From Candidatus Thorarchaeota archaeon SMTZ1-83 (GTDB lineage: Archaea; Asgardarchaeota; Thorarchaeia; Thorarchaeales; Thorarchaeaceae): a DNA stretch of 5,727 bases. A program made the position numbers and the translations under genes. The stretch covers positions 1 through 5,727 of the forward strand of contig LRSK01000123.1 of assembly GCA_001563325.1 (NCBI GenBank). The letters run 5' to 3'. The notes below the pieces were generated by a model that saw only the letters and a list, made by a program, of their open reading frames with translations, did no database searches and was not told where the DNA came from. This document shows, in pieces, positions 1-5,727 of the stretch; the first letter of the stretch is position 1, and each line of letters starts with the position of its first letter.

Positions 1-1998
1 GTCAGGGACAGGGGGGACGGGACTTGGGTAGTGCACGACTTGGGGAGAGAACTGATTGCGGCCGAACTCGGTCAACGACTTGAACACGCGACAGATGAGG
101 TTGCCAGACTTCTCGAAGAATCATCAACTAAGGAGTCTGACTCCACTCTTCTCGGACTGGCCGTTTCCGTTCGTGCACTTGCATCTGAGAGGGAAGCCGA
201 AGCCAGAGCTGGGTCGCTTGTCTTTGATATGATATGGGATTACGCCTATTCCGATGCTCTCGCGTTTCTAGATGCAGTTTCAATTGACACAAGGGAGGGC
301 CAAGCTATTGTGCGTGGGTTAAGAGGGGGCGTTCTGACTTGGCTTAATAGAGTGGCAGACGGAGAAGATGCACTTCTGAGTGCCATTGAAGCATTCCGAG
401 AGTTCGGGAAGGAGATCTCAGACGAACTCGCGTTGTATAGGGCACGCACGCTTTGGTACTTTGGCATCCTGCTCTATAAGACTGAAAGGATCTCGGAGGC
501 AATAGAAACACTTCACAAGTGTGTCAAGGTCTACAGAGGTCTCGATAAGAACACAATGGGTTTCCGTATTGAAGATATGGCACGAGCCGTTTCATGGCTC
601 GGCTGGCTTCTGATTGTTGCTAATAGACTAGAAGAGGGTGAGAAAGTCTATCGAGAGGCGCATGAACTCTTTGTGAAGTCCAAACCTTCGGGTTCATACA
701 ATCCCATGAGAGGCATAGCAACGTCACTGCGCGGCATCGCTACAGCACTTTTCTTTGCAGGTAGAGTTTCAGGAATGGAAGAGATCTTTCGGGAGGGTCT
801 TGTGATCCACAGAGAGCTTGCCAAGAATGGGACTCCCGCTGACGTTCGCCACCTCGCGACAGAGCTTTACAACTTCGGCGAATTTCTGAGATTGACTAGC
901 AGACCATATGAAACGGAAGAGGTATTCCGAGAGGCGCTTTCTCTGTCTCGAGAACTGGCTGAAATAGAACCTGAAACCTATATGATTAACGTCTTGTTTG
1001 CTCTCAACGTTCTATCACATCTCTTCTTGATAACTGGCAGACCCTCAGAGTCTGAAGAGGGTTATACAGAAACCCTCGCCATATCTAGAGAACTTGCTGA
1101 AAGGGCACCTGACGCGTTCTCGTTTCATGTTGCTTGGACCCTACTTGACGCCGCCGTTATGCTGAGGCAGATTGGCAGAATCTCAGAGGCCGAGGAGAAG
1201 TGTCGAGAAGCCCTCAAAATCCATAGAGAACTTGCCGTTAAGTCCCCAGACAAACATAACCAACACCTATCTTGGAATCTCAACAATCTCGCTGTCCTTT
1301 TGAGGCAGACTGACAGAGATTCAGAGGCCGAAGAAACCTATCAAGAAGCACTTCACATCGCGAGGGAAACTGCCTACGGAGCTCCAGAGGCTGTCTTCTT
1401 GACAGACCTACTAGCTACCATTCTCAACAATCTCGCCGTTCTTCTGAGGCAGAATGAGAGAACATCAGAGTCAGAAACAGCTCTCTTGGAGGCACTTGAG
1501 ATTAGGAGAGAGCTTGCTCAGAAGTCTCCCGATCTCTTTCTCTATCGCGTTGCTACCACGCTCAACAATCTCGGTATCCTCCTAGCTGAAACAGACAAGT
1601 CATCAGAGGCGGAGCAAGCGTTCGAAGAGGCCCTGGAGCTCCGCAGAGGACTTGTCGGAAAGGCACAAGACCTGTACCAACCACGTGTTGTGTCAACTCT
1701 CAATAATCTCGCCGTCCTGCTCAAGCGAACTGGCAAAACATCGGAGTCACAGAGAGTCTTTCGCGAGGCAATTGATATCGGAGAGGAACTAGTTGAAAAG
1801 GCACCGACAGTATACCAACAGGGCCTCATAACGGTCCTCTGCAATTACGCACTCCTACTGTCAGATACTGGGGACACGGACGATTCTCTACGGGATATCA
1901 CTACTAGACTGAAGGAGCTCGGTGTCGAGAGCTTACCTGAAACGGAAGAGTGGTCAGAGGAAGAGGAAGAAGAGGCTAACATTCCAGGGGCAGTCTAG
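1..1998 (+). CDS. STAND NTPase-TPR protein, upstream paralog (5' end outside window)
   Basis: This is the C-terminal part (665 residues) of a large TPR protein that very probably began with a STAND NTPase. The frame is open from base 1, and its first ten codons (VRDRGDGTWV) match residues 388-397 of the downstream paralog (VRSRGDGTWV). The GTG at 31 is therefore an internal valine, not a start. The visible part opens with the end of a winged-helix-like region carrying a VVHDL motif, equivalent to the MHD-type motif of STAND proteins. A helical linker follows, then eleven TPR-like units with anchor Arg/Lys codons at 349, 487, 625, 763, 901, 1039, 1177, 1315, 1459, 1597 and 1735. The best-kept units read like LNNLAVLLRQ...SEAEETYQEAL. 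The protein ends in an acidic tail (EEWSEEEEEEA) and PGAV, then TAG. By family knowledge the TPR array should bind a ligand or protein partner; the actual function is unknown. The Walker motifs must lie to the left of the window if the copy is intact. Confidence 0.9.
   Translation, partial: VRDRGDGTWVVHDLGRELIAAELGQRLEHATDEVARLLEESSTKESDSTLLGLAVSVRALASEREAEARAGSLVFDMIWDYAYSDALAFLDAVSIDTREGQAIVRGLRGGVLTWLNRVADGEDALLSAIEAFREFGKEISDELALYRARTLWYFGILLYKTERISEAIETLHKCVKVYRGLDKNTMGFRIEDMARAVSWLGWLLIVANRLEEGEKVYREAHELFVKSKPSGSYNPMRGIATSLRGIATALFFAGRVSGMEEIFREGLVIHRELAKNGTPADVRHLATELYNFGEFLRLTSRPYETEEVFREALSLSRELAEIEPETYMINVLFALNVLSHLFLITGRPSESEEGYTETLAISRELAERAPDAFSFHVAWTLLDAAVMLRQIGRISEAEEKCREALKIHRELAVKSPDKHNQHLSWNLNNLAVLLRQTDRDSEAEETYQEALHIARETAYGAPEAVFLTDLLATILNNLAVLLRQNERTSESETALLEALEIRRELAQKSPDLFLYRVATTLNNLGILLAETDKSSEAEQAFEEALELRRGLVGKAQDLYQPRVVSTLNNLAVLLKRTGKTSESQRVFREAIDIGEELVEKAPTVYQQGLITVLCNYALLLSDTGDTDDSLRDITTRLKELGVESLPETEEWSEEEEEEANIPGAV
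349..1872 (+). repeat. Tandem TPR-encoding repeats, 138-bp period (upstream paralog)
   Basis: Eleven in-frame units are anchored on the Arg/Lys of a G-R-x-x-E-A-E type turn. Anchor spacing is 138 bp throughout except for one 144-bp step (1315 to 1459). The best-kept units share the pattern GRxSEAEExxxEALEIxRELA...P followed by TLNNLAVLLRQT. The 46-residue unit is longer than the canonical 34-residue TPR and the 42-residue kinesin-light-chain type. It matches the spacing of the LNNL-type TPR arrays common in bacterial and fungal STAND proteins. The repetition is visible in DNA as recurring CTCAACAATCTCG-like words at about 1279, 1423, 1561 and 1699. Confidence 0.85.
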
Positions 1999-2005
1999 AG
2001 CAGCC

Positions 2006-2143
2006 ACACATCATGGCGCATCACCGGAAACTTGCTAGTACATCAGATAGATCCGGGCTAGTCACCAAGAAGCTGAGCACAAGCCGCATCAACATGAGTA
2101 CCGACGAGCTTATTTGACACCCCATCCATTACACATCATCGCG
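2006..2143. repeat. Short direct repeat ACACATCATsGCG flanking the intergenic region
   Basis: ACACATCATGGCG at 2006-2018 and ACACATCATCGCG at 2131-2143 agree at 12 of 13 positions. One copy lies just after the stop of the upstream gene and the other just before the start of the downstream gene. The pair could be a protein-binding site, or the trace of a shared 3'/5' flank from the gene duplication. It is short enough to be chance. Confidence 0.3.
2109..2117 (+). promoter_or_regulatory. Weak TATA-like element upstream of the second gene
   Basis: CTTATTTGA is the most AT-rich stretch in the 163-bp intergenic region and partly resembles an archaeal TATA box. It lies about 45-53 bp before the ATG at 2162, which would give a 5' leader of roughly 20-25 nt. 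No convincing purine-rich BRE precedes it. The case rests mainly on position and on the paralogs being too far apart to need co-transcription. Confidence 0.2.
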
Positions 2144-2154
2144 TGATATGGGGT
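2119..2154. promoter_or_regulatory. Bulged inverted repeat immediately upstream of the second gene
   Basis: ACCCCAT (2119-2125) is the exact reverse complement of ATGGGGT (2148-2154). Inside it, ATCA (2135-2138) pairs with TGAT (2144-2147) around a TCGCG loop. The result is an 11-bp stem with a 9-nt bulge on the 5' side, ending 7 nt before the ATG at 2162. It could be an operator or a leader hairpin controlling translation. The GAGG at 2158-2161 abuts the start codon with no spacing and so is a poor Shine-Dalgarno site, which leaves room for leaderless or structured initiation. Confidence 0.35.
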
Positions 2155-2161
2155 CGAGAGG

Positions 2162-5100
2162 ATGTATGAGCGCTTCCAGCCGTCCGAGCGCGTTTTCGTG
2201 GATAGAGAAGAGTATCTGGAGTGGATGGCTGAGGCATTGGAGAGATGCAAGGAGCGGAGTGTCGTTCTTCATCTTCGCGGAATTGGGGGGATTGGAAAGA
2301 GCTCACTCCTGGATTATTGGAAGAGCACAATTGACGAAACCATTCGTCTTGACTGTGAACAGTACACAGATTTCTATGCCCGCTTGAATGTGATTGCAAA
2401 GGGAGCAGTTCTTGTTGGAGTGAATCTGCAACGGTTTGATGTGCTTTGGCAAATCCGACAACGGTTTGTGGAAGGAGTAGAGCCGGTCAAGGAAAAGGGT
2501 CGGGAACGAGCAAAGGAGGTCGTGATGGCCATACCGTTCATCGGTTCTTTGGCAAGCATCGGTAGTGCGATTGGTGCCATTGGAGCGACAGTATCTCCAA
2601 AACTCAAGGGAAGGTTTGGCAACCTGGGAGAATGGCTACAGACCCGTCTTGGGAAGGACTACGTCCAGCGGCTACTTGAGATACTCTGGAAAGAGCCAAG
2701 GCACGCGGAGTTCTTGTATCTTGATGCACTGCTGGAGGACTTGAATAATCGGAAGACCTCTGAGAAGCCCATTGTACTCCTGTTTGACCATTCTGAGCAT
2801 GTTGACAATGAAAGGTGCCGTTGGCACTATGGCGGTAGAGAGATCACCGAAACAGAGCTCTGGTATGTCTTCTTGAGCTCACTCTCCAACTGCGTTGGGG
2901 TTATTGCGAGCAGGCAAGCTATGCCTAGCCAAACAGATGAGGAACTGGAAATCGAGGAATCTGAGCTCACCGAGCTTGACAGAGAGAGCTGTATAGAAAT
3001 CCTTGACCAACGTCAGGTGACGGACCGTGAGCTTCAGGAAAGGATAGTCAGTGTGAGTGGTGGGAACCCCTTTGTGATAGGTGCTCTGTGCGACGTTGCA
3101 GAGTCCGGTAGTTTCTCTCTCAAGGAGGTGGAAGACCTTCGGGCAGACACACTGGAGGCGGTGCGGCTAAAGACCTGGAGACGACTGTTTACGCAAGCCC
3201 AAGATCTTCTGCGATTAGTTGAGAAGGCAGGTCTTGTTCCGTTCTTCAATCGAAGAGTACTGACCTTCATTGCGCCAGACATGAGAACAGACCACTGGGA
3301 CAGGTTGATTCAGCTGAGCTTTGTCAGAAGCAGAGGGGACGGGACGTGGGTGCTGCACGATCTGGCGAGAGAGCTCATCATAGCTGAACTTGGTCAACGA
3401 CTCCAAGACTCTACTAATGAGGTGGCTGAACTTCTTGAGAGGGCCTCGGCGGACGAGTCGGACTACGCCCTTCTAGGATTGGCCCTATCAGTCCGAGCAC
3501 TAGCCGCAGAGAGGGACGCAGCAGCAAAGCTCGGTTCCATTGTTTCTGACCTCATATGGAGGAACAATTTCTCCGACGCTCTAACGCTTCTTGATGCCAC
3601 TAGGATTGACACGAAGGAGGCCTATATGGTAATACAGGGGCTGAGAGGAGGCGTTCTGACACACATGGCTAGAGTGGCGGATGGCGAGCACGCGTTCCGA
3701 GAATCGCTTGAAACAATCCAAGAATTTGGCGAGAGCGTCCCGGACGAACTCATGGTACATAGGGCACGAACGCTGCATTTCTTCGGTCTACTGCTGAGAG
3801 TAACCGGCAGAAGTTCGGAGGCCGAGGGATCTTTCCAAGAGTCTCTCGAAGTCTATAGGAGCCTTGATGAGAACACATTGGGCTTTCGTCCACAGGACAT
3901 GGCTATGACTCTCCAAGCGCTCGGTTACTTCCTGATGAGTGTCCATAGACACCAAGAGGGCGAAGAAGCATTTCGAGAAGCGCATCAACTCCATGAGGAA
4001 TCCGCCTCGACAGCATCATACGACCCCATGATAGGTATCACACTCTCTCTCCGTAGCATCAGCATGACACTACTCTTCACAGGGAGGGCCACAGAGTCTG
4101 AAGAGATTCAACGAAACGCGCTCGAAATCTATAGGAAGCACGCTGGCCAAAGGCTGGATGATGTTTCTTTCCTACGTCATCTTTGCTTTAGCCTTGGCAC
4201 TCTCGCAGACACGCTGAGAATGATGAACAGACTATACGAGGCGATTAATCTATATCAAGAAACAATTCAGGTGGCCAGAGAGTTGGCTAAGAAAGAGCCG
4301 GAGGCACTTTCGTTTATCCTCCCATTCATGCTCGACGGCTCAGCACTGCCACTCAGACAGACTGGAAGATACTCTGAGGCGGAGGAGGCATACCTAGAGG
4401 CTGTCAATGATTTCACAGAACTTGCTGAAAAGACACCCGATATATTCTCGAGATTCCTCGCCGCTGCTCTCCTCGACTTCGCAGTTCTTCTCCGACAGAT
4501 TGGCAGAGTATCAGAGGCCGAAGAGAAATGTCGCGAGGCTCTCAGAATCCACAGAGAACTTGCCGCCAAGGCGCCAGGCCAACACGACTACCAACTGCCT
4601 TGGAATCTCAACAATCTTGCTGTTCTTCTCAGAAAGACTGGGAGAACTGCGGAGGCCGAAGAAACATACCAAGAAGCACTTCATACTGCAAGGGACATAA
4701 GCCAAGAAGCTCCAGAGGCCATCTTTCTCATCGAGCCCGTTGCCACCATTCTCAACAATCTCGCTGTTCTTTTCAGACAGACTGGTAGGACACTGGAGGC
4801 GGAAGAGGCCATTCTGGAGGCACTCGAAATCAGAAGACAACTTGCTCAGAAGTCCCCCGAACTTTTCCTCCATCGTGTTGCCACGTCGCTCAACAATCTC
4901 GGCATCTTGTTGGCAGAATCAGGCAGGACATCAGAGGCGGAGGAGGCGTTGGGAGAAGCACTCCAGCTGCGTAGGGCTCTTGTTGAAAAGCCATCTGGCC
5001 TGTACCAGCCTTATGTTGGATCAACTCTCAACAACCTTGCTGTCCTGCTGAAGCGATCTGGACGAACACTGGAGTCAGAGAATGCATATCGCGAGGCGAT

Positions 5101-5323
5101 TGAGATCGGCGAGGAGCTAGTGTCGAAGGCACCGACGGTGTATCCGCATGAACTTATGAGGACTCTCCGCAATTACGCACTTCTTCTCTCAGACAGCGAT
5201 AGCACAGATGCCCTACGGAAGGTCATGACCAGATTAGAGAAGCTTGGCATCAAGAGCTTGCCTGAGAGTGAGGAGTGGTCAGAGGAAGAGGAGGAAGAGG
5301 CTTTCCCCCCGGGGGCGGTCTGA
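2162..5323 (+). CDS. STAND-type NTPase with TPR repeats (NLR-like), downstream paralog
   Basis: This complete 1053-residue protein belongs to the signal-transducing ATPase (STAND) class, which binds NTP as a switch and senses through repeats. The start is followed by the usual leader of such domains, VFVDREEYLEWM (residues 11-22). Residues 40-47 are a Walker A loop, GIGGIGKS. Residues 203-212 (PIVLLFDHSE) are the Walker B region in the D-x-x-E form. R251 in GVIASR is a sensor-like arginine, and SGGNPF (299-304) is the STAND GxP motif. Residues 340-410 look like a winged helix ending in WVLHDLARE, with H399-D400 as the MHD-like pair. Between Walker A and B lies a glycine-rich hydrophobic stretch (about 119-148). 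TPR-like units of 46-48 residues run from about 485 to 1030. The tail is WSEEEEEEA then PPGAV. No known effector domain is present, and the protein looks cytosolic with no signal peptide. ATG 2162 is preferred because later in-frame starts would cut into the VFVDRE motif. Its exact role (defence, regulation) is unknown. Confidence 0.95.
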   Translation: MYERFQPSERVFVDREEYLEWMAEALERCKERSVVLHLRGIGGIGKSSLLDYWKSTIDETIRLDCEQYTDFYARLNVIAKGAVLVGVNLQRFDVLWQIRQRFVEGVEPVKEKGRERAKEVVMAIPFIGSLASIGSAIGAIGATVSPKLKGRFGNLGEWLQTRLGKDYVQRLLEILWKEPRHAEFLYLDALLEDLNNRKTSEKPIVLLFDHSEHVDNERCRWHYGGREITETELWYVFLSSLSNCVGVIASRQAMPSQTDEELEIEESELTELDRESCIEILDQRQVTDRELQERIVSVSGGNPFVIGALCDVAESGSFSLKEVEDLRADTLEAVRLKTWRRLFTQAQDLLRLVEKAGLVPFFNRRVLTFIAPDMRTDHWDRLIQLSFVRSRGDGTWVLHDLARELIIAELGQRLQDSTNEVAELLERASADESDYALLGLALSVRALAAERDAAAKLGSIVSDLIWRNNFSDALTLLDATRIDTKEAYMVIQGLRGGVLTHMARVADGEHAFRESLETIQEFGESVPDELMVHRARTLHFFGLLLRVTGRSSEAEGSFQESLEVYRSLDENTLGFRPQDMAMTLQALGYFLMSVHRHQEGEEAFREAHQLHEESASTASYDPMIGITLSLRSISMTLLFTGRATESEEIQRNALEIYRKHAGQRLDDVSFLRHLCFSLGTLADTLRMMNRLYEAINLYQETIQVARELAKKEPEALSFILPFMLDGSALPLRQTGRYSEAEEAYLEAVNDFTELAEKTPDIFSRFLAAALLDFAVLLRQIGRVSEAEEKCREALRIHRELAAKAPGQHDYQLPWNLNNLAVLLRKTGRTAEAEETYQEALHTARDISQEAPEAIFLIEPVATILNNLAVLFRQTGRTLEAEEAILEALEIRRQLAQKSPELFLHRVATSLNNLGILLAESGRTSEAEEALGEALQLRRALVEKPSGLYQPYVGSTLNNLAVLLKRSGRTLESENAYREAIEIGEELVSKAPTVYPHELMRTLRNYALLLSDSDSTDALRKVMTRLEKLGIKSLPESEEWSEEEEEEAFPPGAV
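3671..5200 (+). repeat. Tandem TPR-encoding repeats, 138/144-bp period (downstream paralog)
   Basis: Eleven units have anchor Arg codons at 3671, 3809, 3947, 4085, 4229, 4367, 4505, 4643, 4787, 4925 and 5063. Steps are 138 bp except 4085-4229 and 4643-4787, which are 144 bp. Each unit is a helix-turn-helix with small residues at TPR positions 8, 20 and 27 and usually a proline near position 32, for example NNLAVLFRQTGR then EAEEAILEALEI. The last units are the most alike at the DNA level, with CTCAACAATCTYGC-type words recurring. One further shorter helical pair (residues about 460-490) may be a degenerate cap. Confidence 0.85.
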
Positions 5324-5333
5324 AACGCAAGAC

Positions 5334-5352
5334 AAGCTTCGCGGAGAAGTTT
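5334..5352. terminator. Small hairpin in the convergent spacer, possible terminator
   Basis: AAGCTTC (5334-5340) can pair with GAAGTTT (5346-5352), with one G-U pair, around a GCGGA loop. It begins 11 nt after the stop of the + strand gene and ends 28 nt before the stop of the - strand gene. There is no good U-run on either side, and archaeal termination usually depends on U-tracts, so this is only a weak candidate. Nothing else is visible in the 56-bp spacer. Confidence 0.2.
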
Positions 5353-5379
5353 CTGGCCTATCTGCTCAACTGGTGCCAG

Positions 5380-5727
5380 TTACCTGCGAAGATGTATCCA
5401 CCCCTCATTCTCACTGGCATTGACTTCAATCCAATCGCCAGTCTTGATCACTTTGGTTAGGTCTAGCTCCGGGGTATCAACAATGGGGATGACACGGTCA
5501 TAGAGTCTCTCGGCGATGATTGCCCCTATTACAAGAATAGGCTCAGTCTTCAGGTTCACAATCGCTGCTGGTGCAGTTCCACATCTGACAGACTCCAAGA
5601 GAATGGCTGAGGTTGTGCTAGAGCCCTTCCCGGTTGGAAACACAAAAACAGTTCCGGTAACATTCTGACCCTTCAGCTCATGGTTCCTCTCTGTTATGGT
5701 TCCAGTCTTGGGATCGAACCCACCCCA
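5380..5727 (-). CDS. Phosphomevalonate dehydratase small subunit-like protein (DUF126, aconitase X swivel domain), N-terminus outside window
   Basis: In the archaeal mevalonate pathway this subunit pairs with a large aconitase X subunit to dehydrate 5-phosphomevalonate to trans-anhydromevalonate 5-phosphate, a step toward isoprenoid lipids. The frame is open from the right edge to TAA at 5380-5382, giving 115 visible residues. They begin WGGFDPKTGTITERNHELKG, the family's characteristic N-terminal block. FPTGKGSSTTSAILLE follows, the glycine/serine loop thought to carry the catalytic serine, then GTAPAAIVN, the EPILVIGAIIAE segment and a final GDWIEVNA strand. Family members are about 130-140 residues, so roughly 20 N-terminal residues lie beyond the window. 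The GTG at 5641-5643 is an internal valine, not the start, because the conserved block lies upstream of it. The gene converges on the STAND gene and shows no functional link to it. A bacterial DUF126 homolog acting on another hydroxy acid is the alternative. The large subunit would be expected nearby, to the right. Confidence 0.88.
   Translation of the reverse strand, partial: WGGFDPKTGTITERNHELKGQNVTGTVFVFPTGKGSSTTSAILLESVRCGTAPAAIVNLKTEPILVIGAIIAERLYDRVIPIVDTPELDLTKVIKTGDWIEVNASENEGWIHLRR

Noticed and set aside
31..33. GTG as the start of the first gene
   Set aside because: The frame is open to base 1 and the ten codons before it match the paralog inside its winged-helix region, so the gene is cut by the window edge.
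1999..2161. Possible small gene, tRNA or strong terminator between the paralogs
   Set aside because: No open frame with a sensible start, no cloverleaf, and no hairpin followed by a U-run is visible in this stretch.
2148..2387. Overlapping + strand open frame starting at ATG 2148
   Set aside because: It lies in another frame over the Walker A region of the STAND gene, and its translation shows no family features.
4267..4873. Antisense open frames over the TPR region (4267-4569, 4511-4873, and 1542-1844 in the other paralog)
   Set aside because: They arise because the repeated codons of the TPR units read open on the opposite strand. They recur with the repeats and have low-complexity translations.
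3671..5200. A four-unit super-repeat suggested by 144-bp steps every fourth unit in the second gene
   Set aside because: The first of the two 144-bp steps is 138 bp in the paralog, so the pattern is not conserved and probably reflects a single two-codon indel.
5306..5315. Perfect palindrome CCCCCGGGGG
   Set aside because: It is explained by proline and glycine codons of the conserved PPG tail and has no counterpart in the other copy.
5275..5460. + strand open frame running from the STAND gene tail into the dehydratase gene
   Set aside because: It overlaps two better-supported genes in other frames and its product has no recognisable features.
5641..5643. GTG as the start of the - strand gene
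   Set aside because: The frame continues upstream with the conserved WGGFDPKTG block of the DUF126 family, so this is an internal valine.
1..5727. CRISPR array or insertion sequence
   Set aside because: The only regular repetition is the in-frame protein-coding TPR array; no repeat-spacer pattern, transposase or terminal inverted repeats are seen.

Overview
The window holds two large paralogous genes in tandem on the + strand, followed by the 3' part of an unrelated metabolic gene on the - strand. The metabolic gene (5380 to the right edge) encodes a small-subunit (DUF126 / aconitase X swivel-domain) protein of the phosphomevalonate dehydratase type. That enzyme belongs to the archaeal version of the mevalonate pathway, so the most likely host is an archaeon. 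Balanced base composition, frequent AGA/AGG arginine codons and very large TPR proteins would fit an Asgard-type archaeon, but this finer placement is a weakly held inference. DUF126 proteins also occur in some bacteria.

Layout: 1-1998 (+) is the C-terminal 665 codons of a STAND-type NTPase with TPR repeats, cut by the left edge. 1999-2161 is a 163-bp intergenic region with a bulged inverted repeat just before the next start codon. 2162-5323 (+) is a complete 1053-residue paralog: P-loop STAND NTPase, winged-helix region with an HD motif, eleven clear TPR-like units of 46-48 residues, and a very acidic tail ending in PGAV. 5324-5379 is a short convergent spacer with one small hairpin. 5380-5727 (-) is the dehydratase small subunit, which lacks its N-terminus.

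The two + strand proteins can be aligned over the whole visible length of the first (665 versus 666 residues), so they come from a gene duplication. By domain order they resemble NLR/STAND signal-transducing ATPases: the TPR array would sense a ligand or protein, the NTPase would switch or oligomerise, and an output would follow. No known effector domain (nuclease, protease, TIR, obvious transmembrane bundle) is visible. Candidate output elements are a glycine-rich hydrophobic segment inside the NTPase domain and the conserved acidic C-terminal tail. Divergence between the copies is concentrated in the middle TPR units, as expected if the copies recognise different targets. A role in defence, stress sensing or regulation is inference only.
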